Assembly (NCBI GenBank): GCA_903813345.2
Contig: CAIIXF020000001.1
Location: forward strand, 50,549,885-50,613,884
Direction of reading: 5' to 3'
DNA length: 64,000 bases
DNA from: Owenia fusiformis
Lineage: Eukaryota > Annelida > Polychaeta > Sabellida > Oweniidae
The stretch's first letter is position 1, and each line of letters opens with the position of its first letter. Shown one piece after another: positions 1 through 11,432 of this stretch. The position numbers and the translations under genes are program-made. The notes beneath the pieces are model-generated. The model saw only the letters and a program-made list of their open reading frames with translations. It ran no database searches and was not told where the DNA came from.

Positions 1-3000
1 CTAGCCAGGAATTTCCACTTACATCAATAGAAATTCAAATTTGAAAAGCCCGCTCAAATTTGTTCCAGTCCAGTCAGTTGTATGGCTTACCTTCGGCTGC
101 ATGGCCCAACCTCGATTGAATGGAAAAGATGCTGTCCCTTTAGAAAAAACATGTGGTTGGGTTGTTTGCATCTTCCCTGTCTCAAAATCGAAATTATTTT
201 ATCATCTTCATTGGTGCTTTTCCTGGAGATAATACATTGGCCTAACATATGCACCTGTTTAAATCCTCAGAAAATAACCAAAATCCAACATAGATAACAT
301 ATGCCTGTCCGAAATTGTTGTGATATGTTGCGATACTTTCCCTCCTCATTTGTAATGATTGATTTGATTGGTCACTGTTGACCTCTAACAGTGAAAATTT
401 ATTTATTAAACCGATCAAATCACTTGTAACAAGTTTTGCAGCTTGCTGTACAAATGCAGAACTGAAGTTGTGAACCTGTGAGTTTCTATACTGAGCTTAC
501 TATTGGCCTATGGTGGGATTTACTTTTCAATTGAGTTGCCGTTTTCTTAGTTGTTATAATTGCCGAATGTGAGGACTAACGTTGCTAAATCACCAAAATG
601 AGCGATTATGTACTTCACAGACTCACCCGAGGATAAAAAGGAAGTGTTAAACTCTGATGACAATGCAGGTATGTTAACTACGTGTGTTAATGGCATTTCA
701 GAACTGAGCAAATGGTAAGAAAATAGAGTTACAATAAGCAACATAATTATAAAAGGCTAAATATTTTGCAAAAACAGGAGTTGACACGCTTACATTTGGA
801 ATTAAAATTTCCTACATAATTGTCGACTCATGTTTAAAAGTCATGAAAACAAGGTTGAACATAAAACGTTGACCCAGTTACTGTCTTTTTAGCATGGGAT
901 CACCAAGGGAAATATTATTAATGACTTACATCGTTAACGGTTAAGTTGTATTCCAAGAAACTTATCAATTTAGAAATGCAAAATCTTCAATTTTGTTTCT
1001 CAATTATAAAAAAATGGCACCTGTAGAGGACAACGTTTACAAAATTATTTAAAACGGAGATATTTACTACGTAACATTCGTCGGCATGTGTTAGGGAGTA
1101 AAAAAGAAGAATATGCTTTTGATTCTATATCTTGTTCCTAAAGGAATTTGTTAAGGAGCGTTCTATACTGTACGTTACGTTACATTACGTTACATTAACA
1201 AAACCAATTTTTCTAATTTAGGACAAGCTTTGGCTTGTGGTCGCTACAGCTTTATTGTGCATATTGCGAGTACATAATTATGATGTCTGCTGATATAATT
1301 TTGCCCGATACATTTTGTAATTCACATTTCGTGTTATGTTACGATTTATCCGATTGATATTAAGGTGGTTGGTCACCATTAAAACCAAAGATGCTACTCG
1401 ACTGAAGTCGATGCCCCTTGGAAAGGTATGTAACCACCTCTCAACCTATCAGGATATCTAAAATAAACTCTACTCGAACTAAAGATTGTCAAGAAATTTT
1501 AATTAAATTTTGGAATTTAGTGTTGCGCGACCAAGCCCAGAATGAAAACCTACTACTCACTCTATAGAGACCAATACTCATCAAAAACAGTCGCTCTAAA
1601 CGAACACGACTTTCATGTCTTATTACAGTTCACTTCACTTCACTGCACATTAAAGAAAGTATTTATATTCTTAAATCGCTACGCTCAAACGAGTATAAAT
1701 TATCAATATATCTTAACGTACTTTTATCATCCCGAACTCAAACATTTCGAATACTTATTTCGAGAACGCTTTGTCGAGAATGGATTCGAGATGTACACAA
1801 AATTAATACGTTAAAATGTGTGTTATCATCTTAATAACCACAAATTATTTTGGAAATCAAAGATGTACGATTTTTGAGATTTTAATTTTCGAATGTTGAC
1901 TTAGTTACTCGACTTGACTGTTTAGCTCCCATTTAAGTTTGCCATGAAAGTAAAGGTCACTTAGGGGCAAAATAAGACTCATTGCCCAGTGTCCAGTCAG
2001 CGGTAATCCACTCTAGCGTCGCTCTGAAAAACGACAGCTGTGCGTCACAGAATTTTTTTTTCTTATTTTCGTTGTATTTTCGTTGTCCCTGAACTGTATG
2101 CTATTTTCATGCCATATTAAAACTTCTAAACTATAAAAAGTTTATTAAAATAGTTTAGATTCAATCTCTGTCAATCATGCTACGTGATTAACTCCTTTGT
2201 TTTGCACTAAAATCTCCTGTTGTTACTGTTCTCAGTTTTGAATGGTATCCATACTCTATGGGGGTATACTTGGAATCTATCCATTTGAGACTCATATTTT
2301 TTCATAGATTTTTACATATTTCATATTTTGGAAACCCTTTAAAACAAGTTTAGATATTAAGTTCTATAATAGCACACATCCTTCCATAGGAGATAGATGT
2401 AGGAAACCTATATGTAGATATAGGAAGGGTTAGTTTAAGTCCTACAAAAGTCACTTCTTTTAAAGGGCATTTTTTCTTCGTGGCCATTTCAGCAGACTTT
2501 AATTTCAGGATTACCTGTACTACTACATGTACTACTGAGCTCTTTGAATGGATTTTATCATCATTTTTCGTTGCATATCAAAGAGGTTAGACTATGTAAA
2601 ATTATATAAAAACTACTTTTCAATTTGCTTCCTGAAGTACCTACTTTCTGCTTATAGTCCATTTTCAGAAAAGCTATAACATAAATCATTCTAAGGTTGA
2701 ATCACCAAGGATTTTAAAGGTTAAAAAATTCCCCTAAAGTAGTTGTCATATTAGTACCCAGTACCCTGCCATCTGCCGGAAAGTATTCACACAGTGGCAA
2801 ACGATGAGCTACAACGCCTAAGTCTGACAGCTCCATCAAAGGAATGCATCCTGGAGGGTGTGATGTGACTCCCTCAATACTTGACCCAAGTTCTAAAGTT
2901 GACACTCTATCTGTATTTTGAATATAAAATGGTATTAAGATTTATTTAGCTTATGTTCAAATATCAACAAAATTTTGTTTTCAGCTTTTCACATGTTAGA

Positions 3001-3173
3001 AATCATTTTTGACCCCTGTGAATGATAGTCAAAATACATGTAACATTTTAACATACTTACATGTTCAGTTCAATGGAATAATATGAATATGTACATTTTT
3101 ACTCAATAAGATTGAAACAACTATGTTAGTTTCTTTTTTCGTTATTGTAAAACTTTTTATAATTGTCGTTCAC
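1..3173. other. Intergenic, no gene supported
   Basis: No reading frame here shows recognisable protein features; the longest (1542-1814, +, 90 codons) has random-looking composition, no domain and no splice context. A short run of GTTACGTTACATTACG-type words lies near 1168-1197. Otherwise the stretch is AT-rich unique-looking DNA. Confidence 0.5.
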
Positions 3174-3885
3174 AGTAGCTGCCCCAAAAGCTGAATAACT
3201 GCTAATTCTGATCTAATTCTGAATCTGTTGTCTCTTGAATGATGCCTATATCTTCCACTCATCAAATAAAGTCAAAACTATGCACACATTCCGCCATACG
3301 TCCTCAGTTCTAATAGGTATGTTGCTAAACTGAGATATTCTGAACAAAATAGATTGATGGCGTCACAATTTATGCAAATTAGCTATTTTGCATAATTGAA
3401 CATTGTAATCGTACAGGAAATTTAATAAGGTTTAATTCGATACCAATATCATTTCTATAGACCAAATAATGACAAAGCTACAAACATATTAAACTTCCAT
3501 GGTAAGATGTCTGAATATAATTGTCAAATGATGACATTCACAGTAGCTGCCTCGAAAGTTTAATAACTTCGGTAATACTGATCCAATTTGAAATCTGTTT
3601 TCACTTTTATGTTGCTTATACCTTCTTCTTATAGTCTAAAGGACCAAACTTTGCAGAAATTTTGATATACGGCCTCAGTTCTAATAGATACGTTGCTATG
3701 CTTGAAAATTCTGAATCAAAAATTGATTGATGACGTCACAATTTATGCAAATGAGCTAATTTGCATAATTGAATATAATTAGTTTATGGGAAATTTAATT
3801 AGATTTAATTTGATACCAATATCATCTATATAGACCAAATAATGACAAAGTTACAAATGATTTAAGATTCCAAGGTAAGATGTTT
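3174..3885. repeat. Two tandem diverged copies of a ~360-bp repeat
   Basis: Copy 1 (about 3174-3536) and copy 2 (about 3538-3885) align along their whole length, starting with CACAGTAGCTGCC and passing through CAGTTCTAATAG, ATGCAAAT and ATAATGACAAAG words. Each copy has a core in which a CRE-like word (GGCGTCA in copy 1, TGACGTCA in copy 2) is followed by an octamer ATGCAAAT and a facing ATTTTGCAT/ATTTGCAT. The two copies differ by many substitutions, so the duplication is old or the unit was already dispersed. No coding potential is seen. Confidence 0.75.
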
Positions 3886-4082
3886 ATAGATGCGTAACCA
3901 TGGTAACGGAATGCTACAATACAGAGCAACCAATGAGAGTTTGCAAGGGCATCCGGCAGAAAATTGAACCTCAAAGTGTTACCTTTCAAAAAAGTATGGA
4001 TGCCATAAATTAACAGAGACCGCCACGTTGGGTAAATTTTTTGAAACGATAAAGAGGCATGGGTTTCTGATGTACAACACTA

Positions 4083-4745
4083 TCTTGGTTTGAAAGTAAT
4101 CTTGAAAATAGGAAAATTATTACTGAATATACCATACATGATTTTGAAATTGATTCATGTACTATAACAGATATGAAATATCAATCATCTACTTCTAATA
4201 TTGAATACGGGATACCACAAGGTTCTGTTTTAGGTCCCCTCCTATTTATTATCTATTTATTAATAGAAAGGGTTAATCATATTAATTTTATTGGTGTAAT
4301 TATTGACTCTAAGCTAATATGGGCTCCTCATATGAATACACTCTGCTCCAAAATTTCGAATTTAATTGGATTGATATATAAAACTCGGCATAAATTGACA
4401 TTGAATGCCTTGTTAACTACTTACTATTCTTTAGTTTATTCCTATCTTAGTTATGGGAATATTCTGTGGGACAATGTAACGAAAAATCATTTGAACAGAC
4501 TTTTTATTTTACAAAAGAAATTCCTTAGAATAATGACAGACTCTCCAAGAACTGCTCCTTCGAATCCTATCTTCAGAAAGTTCAAAATATAAAATATTTT
4601 TGACATAAGTATATTTCAGATTGCTACATTTGTGCAGAAAACTGTGACTGAATCAAAAGATTTTCCATCTCGTAATTTCAAGCATTTTTTCAAGAGAGAA
4701 TTGACATACATTCCCATGATACGAGAAATAAATATAATTTGGTAA
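4083..4745 (+). pseudogene. Non-LTR retrotransposon (LINE) reverse transcriptase fragment, internally deleted
   Basis: The frame opening at 4083 reads like the middle of a LINE reverse transcriptase: an SWFESNLENRK block, then GIPQGSVLGPLLF (RT block before the catalytic box) at about 4204-4245. It then jumps directly to FIGVIIDSKLIWAPH, which normally lies about 70-90 residues after the YADD box. The YADD catalytic motif is therefore missing, through a deletion near 4250-4270. The frame continues through the usual C-terminal region (SYGNILWDN) to a stop at 4590-4592. The rest of the C-terminus resumes after a small frame change (DISIFQIATF at about 4601) and ends with TAA at 4743-4745. The family looks like the CR1/Jockey-type group, an inference from the GxPQGSVLGP and C-terminal pattern. 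It is a dead fragment. Confidence 0.85.
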
Positions 4746-4768
4746 TAAAGAGATTTTGAACTGAAACT

Positions 4769-5074
4769 GGTCGTAAATCAATTGCGGTCAGTGGAGCGAC
4801 ACTTTATAGTTCTTTGTCAACCGATTTTAAAAAGACAACCCATATAAAACAGTTCGAAAAAATGATCAAACTTGATCTTATTAATCAATACCAGTGATAC
4901 TGTGTGCTTCCATCTGTTCTTTTTTCAATTAAATTCAAATCGCTTCTGGTTTATAAGTAAAACACGATTGTTGAAAACCTAATTAGCCATGAAATGTATA
5001 TCTTTTTCATGTATTGTATGAAACATTGTACGATTGATTTTAATTTAATAATTTGAATTGAATTGAAATTGAAT
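4769..5074 (+). pseudogene. Second LINE 3' end with (TTGAA)-type tail
   Basis: A short frame at 4769-4897 encodes the last ~42 residues of a LINE ORF2-like protein. The SVSGxxLYxSL pattern (here IAVSGATLYSSL) and a basic FKK segment are typical of such C-termini. It is followed by a 3' UTR ending in TTTGAATTGAATTGAAATTGAA at 5052-5074, the microsatellite tail characteristic of CR1/L2-like LINEs. It lies directly behind the previous fragment, but the C-termini are duplicated, so these are two separate insertions or a rearranged pair. Confidence 0.7.
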
Positions 5075-5763
5075 ATCTGCGCATGCTCGCATATTTGATT
5101 AGCACAACAAAATAAATAGTTTTTCAGCTAATTTCTACATTTTTCTAAATGAATTTTGTAATATGCATAGTGTCGAGTGGTAGAATGATGTTTTAGGATA
5201 CTGAATGTGTTTTTTTTTCGAGGGGGATGCGCAGGAGCTTGAATCTGAAGGAAAGACACCAGGTCGTAACATTCTAAAAGATGAAAATAAAAATGGCTAA
5301 CATCTGCGAAAACGACGTACGAGTGTCGCTGATTTCCTCGTGCAAACGTCTCGCTGAGATGACCTTGAGATGAGGCGACACTACGTCGTGTTAGCGACAC
5401 TTACAGATCGCATACCAGGCGACACTTAATGTAAGTGGATTACCACAATGCACTGACTGGTGTGTGGCTTACATTAGATAGACCATTCGTCTTGGGTCTT
5501 AGGAGAAAATAATTGCCTCGGGGCTATCGCCCCTTTAATACCCAAACAAATTAAGAATGATATATATACATATGTTAATTAAATAAACCCATTCAGTTCA
5601 CCTAGGGTGATTGCATCCTCAAAGCTTATTGATGTTATTTCCTTTTTTTAAATTGGGATAAGTGCTAAATGTATTAATTTAAAAAGGTGTGCAGAATCAA
5701 AATTCCATCACTTCAATCTTTCTTTGACAGAGCAGCATTTCTATTAGATTGCGATCAACAATT
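5075..5763. other. Spacer and 5' side of the secreted-precursor gene
   Basis: Mostly unrecognised DNA. A 90-codon frame on the - strand (5128-5400) has no domain. Just upstream of the next gene a pyrimidine-rich TTTCTTTGACAG ends at 5730 and matches a 3' splice site. The exon holding the ATG at 5764 may therefore begin at 5731, with a 5' UTR exon further left. The frame between 5731 and 5764 is open without an ATG. Confidence 0.4.
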
Positions 5764-6198
5764 ATGGGCATCTTCAGTTATTTGATGATCGCGGCTGTGA
5801 TTCTTATCTACTCTCTGGCTGAACAGGACAATGCTGCTGTGCTTAGATTTCACAAAAACGTTGCCAAACCAAACCAAATCACTGATGGGGATATCGAAGT
5901 TAAATCTGCATATCCTGCCAAATTTGAAGAGGCTCAAGACACCAGGGAAAAACGTAGTGCACATGTGAACTTGAGCGCATTCATGCCCGGACCAAGAATG
6001 GACAGGCATAGAAGACACATTCGTCGCCATCTAAAGTTAAGACGCCACAAATCCAGGTCAAATGTACACAGAAGAATAATGGCAGGCAGAAACGGTACGT
6101 GGACGTGGTTACCCGCATACAAAAGATACGCTTGGTTCCCAGAAGAGAAGTCAGACAAGGACGACAGTTTCAGCAAAATTATGCGTTATGGAAAGTAA
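5764..6198 (+). CDS. Small secreted basic precursor protein, 144 aa, unrecognised family
   Basis: The first ATG in the open frame is at 5764. The product begins with a typical signal peptide (residues 1-19, hydrophobic core LMIAAVILIYSLA, likely cut before EQD). An acidic-to-neutral propeptide (about 20-64) ends in a furin-like site REKR (61-64). The mature region (65-144) holds a His/Arg-rich stretch at about 79-104 (many RR, RH and HR pairs), then an aromatic segment (TWTWLPAYKRYAWF). It ends in RYGK, which resembles a C-terminal amidation signal (Gly plus basic residue). Two N-glycosylation sequons (NLS at 69, NGT at 110) are visible. There is no cysteine in the entire protein. AATAAA lies 80 bp downstream of the stop. 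I do not recognise a family. A neuropeptide-like, antimicrobial or matrix peptide is possible, but function is inference only. Confidence 0.7.
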   Translation: MGIFSYLMIAAVILIYSLAEQDNAAVLRFHKNVAKPNQITDGDIEVKSAYPAKFEEAQDTREKRSAHVNLSAFMPGPRMDRHRRHIRRHLKLRRHKSRSNVHRRIMAGRNGTWTWLPAYKRYAWFPEEKSDKDDSFSKIMRYGK

Positions 6199-6278
6199 CT
6201 TCAAGGTGAAGAAGCGATGAGACGACTAAAAGTTTCAAACATTAACATGTTATCCTATGAATATCATGCTAACTATGG

Positions 6279-6284
6279 AATAAA
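6279..6284 (+). promoter_or_regulatory. Poly(A) signal AATAAA of the secreted-precursor gene
   Basis: A canonical AATAAA lies about 80 bp after the stop codon at 6196-6198, in AT-rich sequence. It is consistent with a short 3' UTR. Confidence 0.6.
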
Positions 6285-6590
6285 TATATATATTTCTTTT
6301 ATTGACAATTGTATCAAAACATATGTTCAAAATGATGTTGTATAAATGTCGTAAACTGTTGAAACGACAATGTATTCGTGATATTTCAAATCGACGTGGC
6401 GTAAAATGACGTGGACTATAAACATATAAAGTGCGTAAACTGTTGAATCAATTGCTGGAATTACACCATGCGTTTTAGAAAGGCGCCTGAGGTTTTAACC
6501 GGTTTGAAAAATAGGTGTAATCACGATTGCGGATTTAAAAAAGCGCTTTTCCAAAACACCCAGAACCCTGGGTGCTTTTGGAGTGTTGTG

Positions 6591-8220
6591 TAATGCCTTG
6601 GTCACATAGGCTCCGATTTTCACTGCGGCGCCCGGCCGATGAGTATTTTGTTCAAAATCGGCCGGCGAGCCCGGGCATCGTACGGGCGCCGGGCGATGAT
6701 CGCCACTCATCGGCCGATTTTTAGACATCGTACGGGCGCCGGCAGAGTTTTATCGCGGAGATAAAAGTTGCCGATGTCTTGGCGATTTTTTCTCAACCAA
6801 ACTCATCGGTACCTACCCGGCCGTGTCCCGCCCGATCATCGTACGATTATCTTATGGCGCCCGGTGGCATCGCACGGTCATCTTTGGATTTTGCGTGCTG
6901 ATTTGTTGGATAAATCTTAATAATGATTACTTATAAAGTGATATAAAGGTTTTAAAAATAATGAGGTAAGGAATTATAATTACTACACACTGTCAGAGAT
7001 TTTTATAAAACATAAATGGAACGATTAAGCTTACTGTATATAAAACAATGGCACACATTTGAATGGCTGGGTGGGTGGGTTGATCTAGTCGTTCTTATAT
7101 TGACATTAATCGTGTATGTCTGTCATACACATTGAATAGAGTGTTACATTTTTATGCGTATATTCACTCATGCATATACCATTACAAATCATTTATTTTA
7201 AAAACCTTCGGAATGTTTTTGTGAGTACAGTAATTTCAAGGGTCACAATTTTACTACGATTAATTACGTCTCAATTACAACGTAATATGCCAAAGGCTAA
7301 GGATAGAGGGGATAAGGCCAATGGGCCATATATGAGGAAGGCCTTGGGAAGACAGGTGGGAAAAGACAATAACAATGCTACTGAGCTGGTGGATGATGAA
7401 GATTTAGATGTGTCTATAGGGAAGCGGGTACACCACTTGAAACAGAAGAAATATGCCAATTTGCCATATTTTTATGACCAAACTAATTCTCTTTACAAGA
7501 ACAGACGAAAGAAAGATGGAGAAATAGGGAATTTTGCTAAGAGCATCGGATGGACAGGTAGACATAGTATTTTTTTATATGAAAGATCTAAAAATGAATT
7601 AAGATCAGGGTGCACTGTGATGAAAAGACCACGTCCAGTATGGCAAGTGATTTTAGACGGTCATATCTTTCACCATGAGTACCTTCTGGGCACAAATAGA
7701 GTGTTTTTATTAAAACAATATGTTTTCTTTCAATTGAAGTACCCATAATGATAAAAATATCAATCAAACAATTCGAAAAATGATGAATAGGGACCCCATG
7801 TCAACATTTTTTCTAAATATTGAACCTATTTACTCAAAAGAGGATCTTCTTTTTCTGATTTTTATTGCATGAAAACATTATTATCCTGGAAGTCCTGTAT
7901 TTCGTTTTCAAATGTTGCATTCACGCCATGTGGAACAGTCATACTGGGTCATACTGGGATTAAGTATAAATCTAGAGGCCTGTAAATCGACCGATGTCCT
8001 GGCGGGTCCCGTACGGCCATCGGCCGATAGCCTTGCGATACCCGTGCGATGTCTTTCAGATTCAATTGATTGCGGGCGCCGTACGATGCCTGTACTAATG
8101 TGACCATACTCACGATTAGATCAAGACATCGGTGAAAAGTCACCGGCGCCCGGTCGATTTATAAATCGGCCGATGACTACTCATCGGCCGGCGCCCGGCG
8201 GCTATGTGACCCAGGCATTA
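6591..8220. mobile_element. 1.63-kb TIR element, ends TAATGCCTKGGTCACATAG
   Basis: The left end TAATGCCTTGGTCACATAG and the right end (inverted) TAATGCCTGGGTCACATAG match at 18 of 19 positions. Both arms continue for ~250 bp as GC-rich sequence dense in CGGCCGATG, GGCGCC and ATCGTACGG words, unlike the AT-rich surroundings. The centre (about 6900-7900) is AT-rich and carries an open frame. TIR core and arm words are shared with the element at 21913-22421 (GTCACATAGCC, CGGCCGATG), so both belong to one family. The superfamily is not assigned. A clear target duplication was not seen. Confidence 0.75.
7287..7748 (+). CDS. Unrecognised ORF inside the TIR element
   Basis: The frame is open from 7170, but the first plausible start is the ATG at 7287 (MPKAKDRG), giving about 153 residues. 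The N-terminal ~95 residues are hydrophilic, rich in Lys, Asp and Asn, and look protein-like (acidic run VDDEDLD, then KQKKYANLPYFYDQ). A GACAG|GTAGAC word at about 7557 resembles a splice donor after SIGWTG, so the true exon may end there and the later residues may be intronic. I recognise no transposase signature. It could be a remnant of the element's accessory protein, a captured host exon, or chance. Confidence 0.3.
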   Translation: MPKAKDRGDKANGPYMRKALGRQVGKDNNNATELVDDEDLDVSIGKRVHHLKQKKYANLPYFYDQTNSLYKNRRKKDGEIGNFAKSIGWTGRHSIFLYERSKNELRSGCTVMKRPRPVWQVILDGHIFHHEYLLGTNRVFLLKQYVFFQLKYP

Positions 8221-8464
8221 CCGACCGGTTTTTGCAAAACGCCTTACCCGGGTTTTTACCATTTGCCCTAAACAAAATGAGCGCTTCAATGGAAAGCGCT
8301 TTACAAAATCGCCATCCTGATTACACCAACATTTCTAAAGCGCCTTAGGAATTTTATTTTGAAATTACACCTGTCATTTCTGAAACGCCTTTCGTGCACT
8401 TTTAACGATGTAGATATGGAGAATATCCAACAGATGTGTACATCTACAATAATTGTATTATCTT

Positions 8465-8977
8465 CACTGGTGATCCGCTCGATTACGCTGGTTACCGAAA
8501 CGGTTCGTTTTGGTAACAAAACGTCGGAACGTCGAAGGTACGATTTTTCTTTTTTCCTCATTTCACGCGTTGTAGGCAGAATCCCCACGAAGTTTTTTTT
8601 CTCACAAACGTGTATCAGCATCATATATTTTAGAAAATGTACATGTTTGCGAAAAAAATATCTCAGAAGACAACAGAACCGTCGATTTAATTCCTCACTT
8701 AAGTTACATAAACGGTTTGGGTTAAAAGTGCATATCTTAACTGTTTTTCGAAAAATTAAATCGACGATTCTGTTGTCTTCTGGACTATTTGTTCGCAAAT
8801 ATATACATTTTCTTAAACTTATGATACTGATACACGTTTGTGTTAAAAATGTCGTGTGTATTCTGCCTACAACGTGTGAAATAAGGAAAAAAGAAAAATC
8901 GTACCTTCGATGATCCGACATTTTGTTACCAAAGCGAATCGTTTCGGTAACCAGCGTAATCGAGTGGATCACCAGTG
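8465..8977. mobile_element. 513-bp foldback MITE with 5-bp target duplication
   Basis: The element begins CACTGGTGATCCGCTCGATT and ends with the inverted counterpart AATCGAGTGGATCACCAGTG. The two arms remain complementary for most of ~230 bp each (ACGCTGGTTACCGAAACG facing CGTTTCGGTAACCAGCGT, then long matching arms), with a short central spacer near 8700-8760. A perfect 5-bp direct repeat ATCTT flanks it (8460-8464 and 8978-8982). Both strands show long open frames only because the arms mirror each other. CAC ends with a 5-bp duplication recall Transib-type transposons, an untested inference. Confidence 0.85.
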
Positions 8978-8982
8978 ATCTT

Positions 8983-11182
8983 ATCATCTAACACGGGGTA
9001 CCATTACCATTGAATAATTTTGGCAACGTACCGGAGAACGACATTTTACTAAGAAATGGCAATAATTTAGCACAATATATTTTTTAACTAGAGTTCTACT
9101 TTGATTTTGACAAAAGTAAGTTAATTCCATGCAATGGCTATTTCATTCATGAGTTTGTAGGAATTCTGTTGGAACCCAGTTCTGATCTGTTGACAGCGAC
9201 CTTTTTTGCTCATTTTTTGTTACCTTCAACTTTTCAGGTGTACATTAAACAAAAAATACGAGATCAATTTTTAATAAATCATACATGATTATTTTGCTCT
9301 TAAACTCTAGTTTATTAATAAATAGTTGATTTTCTTTGCAAAAGTATGTGTTTTCTGTTGTATGTGGTAAAGTGGAGGACGAAAGGTTTTCAAAATTCAT
9401 TAAAATAGGGCTTATTTACGCCATTCGCCTATTTTCAAGCACAGCAACACGTATATTTATTTCACCTAAAATATCAATTGATTCGTGTTTTATGATGCTC
9501 CTATCCCATTGTTAATACATATACGATATCAGAGTTATTCGTCTTAAATATTTTGAGATATAGAGGCAAATGTGGAGGACGAAAGGATTTCCATATGTGT
9601 ACATTTTTCTAAAAAAAATCGTCACATTCTGTGGTGTTAAAAAGCGAAAATGTGTAACAATGCGTGCGCGACCTTTTAGCGACACGTCAGTCAAATTACG
9701 TTTCCATTAATAGTAAAGAGGCTATTAAAAAAAGCGAAAATGTGTAACAATGCGTGCGCGACCTTTTTGCGACACGTCGTAGCACTAGTATACTAAGATA
9801 ATATACATGATATAGATTTATGAAAGGAAGATTTTATTTTGACAAATCAATTTCACATTTTATGGGTGAAGTTTCAGGATCTTCTATTTCTAGTTCTATT
9901 TTCTATTTCTATTCTTATGTATTCTTTCTTTTTGGTAAAACCAGACATCTTTTTAATTGTCCGAAATACATGTACACTGTACTGATGATCAAGGATCTGG
10001 TATATCAGAATAGTTTTAAATTGAAGAATGTGACATAATATGTTGCGGTTGTACATGTTGTATTTGGAAGTGTTTTAAGTTGTGAAATTGACTGGAAGAT
10101 GTTACACACCGTTATTTAATTACTTTTTGTCGTTGAATTTACACATTTCATATCGCTGTAATTTTTAATGGATGAGGAGATTGGAAGTGTTTTTCACTGA
10201 CTCGTTGAGAATAATGATCTCAATTTGTAAGTTTACAAACCGACTCCATCCGATGCAATCCATCTAAACTGCTTGTTATATACATTTTTACGATATCGCT
10301 TTTTATAAGTATTTATGATTTAATGGGCAAGACTTTAATAATTTATTAATATTCGTGTGCTTTATTCTCTTATATAATTTGCCCTGTAAAATAAAAACAG
10401 TATAATGAAGAGGATCAATAATATTAGAAATGATTCATAAACAATCTCTCTGTGGGGTCGAGATTAATTCTGGGTTGGTTAATGCGATATTTATGATTAA
10501 CAACGTCGCAACCCAGCTAACTGACAGCCTTTGGATTGCGTCGAATGACTCTTTGTATGTAGTCTTCACAAGTATGTCTGAATATTACTAAAAACTTCTG
10601 AATATTTCATCTTTCCAAACTTGCCTTAGAGTTAAAAGGTTTATCGCCGCAGTAACAAAGTTATAGAATAGAATAGTATCTTAATTCCTTGTCGAAATAA
10701 GAAATAAAAATAGAAAAAACAACCAATAGTACTACGGCCAAGGCCATTTGTGTCCAAAACACCTAGATTCAATTTGACTTTAGATTCTTGTAGGGGACTC
10801 CAAGGCATGTAAAAAAAAGTTTGTGAACCCTTGCAAAGCAGGCTCAAAAGTGCTGAGTTAGGAAAAGCATCTACTTTTTCTGATTTTTCTCTTTACCTTC
10901 TCCTTAAAATTCAAGAAAGAGGGCGTGGCACCTTACACTTCAGTTGTTGAACTTGTTGCTAGGGTCAAATAGAAAATGTGTATCACTATAGCAAAATTTG
11001 TTATTCTAAATAAATCTTAACTCTAAATGTGACATCATAATATGCTATATATATTCATTATCTACCATTTTATATTTTTACAGCTTATCATTGCCATACC
11101 CCATAAAACCGTTTAGGGTATATGTGGTCAGCAATAGGAAATACATGTATATGACATTCAAGTTCAAAATTGTATTTCAGAT
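8983..11182. other. Non-coding stretch with one short direct repeat
   Basis: No supported gene. A ~51-bp segment beginning AAAAGCGAAAATGTGTAACA and ending GACACGTC occurs twice, at 9639-9688 and 9727-9776, and GTGGAGGACGAAAGG occurs twice (about 9373 and 9570). The remainder is AT-rich DNA without domain-bearing frames. Confidence 0.5.
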
Positions 11183-11374
11183 TCCCAAAATTTTATGTAA
11201 TTTTGGTTTTTATAAGTTAATTATACTTACCTATTATGTCATTACAATATGCTAAAAGCTACCATAGTCACCTTTTATTGGAACAATTATTTTCTACTTT
11301 CACTTTCACTTTCGGTTTCCCGGAAGCCCCGCCCACTCTACGTCATAGTCGCGCATGCGCACCATTCATTTTTC
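11183..11374. repeat. DIRS inverted terminal repeat (element 3' end)
   Basis: The inner 142 bp (11233-11374) is the reverse complement of 17215-17356. It includes ATTATGTCATTACAATATGC, the CTTTCACTTTCACTTTCGG run and GCGCATGCGC. The outer 50 bp (11183-11232) differs from the other terminus and is copied only in the internal complementary region. Confidence 0.9.
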
Positions 11375-11432
11375 ACTAGGTGAAACGCTTATTTTAAAGC
11401 TGATAAGCGGGGTGGCAAGGGAGGGCTTTTGA

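Larger units (their letters stand above)
6454..8383. mobile_element. Older inverted-repeat element split by the 6591-8220 insertion
   Basis: Outside the inner element, GGTGTAATCACGATTGCGG at about 6514-6532 faces its inverted counterpart ending CTGATTACACC at about 8318-8328. Matching words (AAAGCGCTTTTCC against GGAAAGCGCTTT) follow on the inner side. This suggests a degenerate MITE into which the next element jumped. Outer limits are uncertain and no clear target duplication was found. Confidence 0.4.

Noticed and set aside
1542-1814. 90-codon + strand frame
   Set aside because: Looks fairly hydrophilic, but no domain, no signal peptide, no splice or poly(A) context.
8301-8987. 228- and 184-codon frames on opposite strands
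   Set aside because: Both lie in the arms of the 513-bp palindrome and mirror each other; no protein signature.
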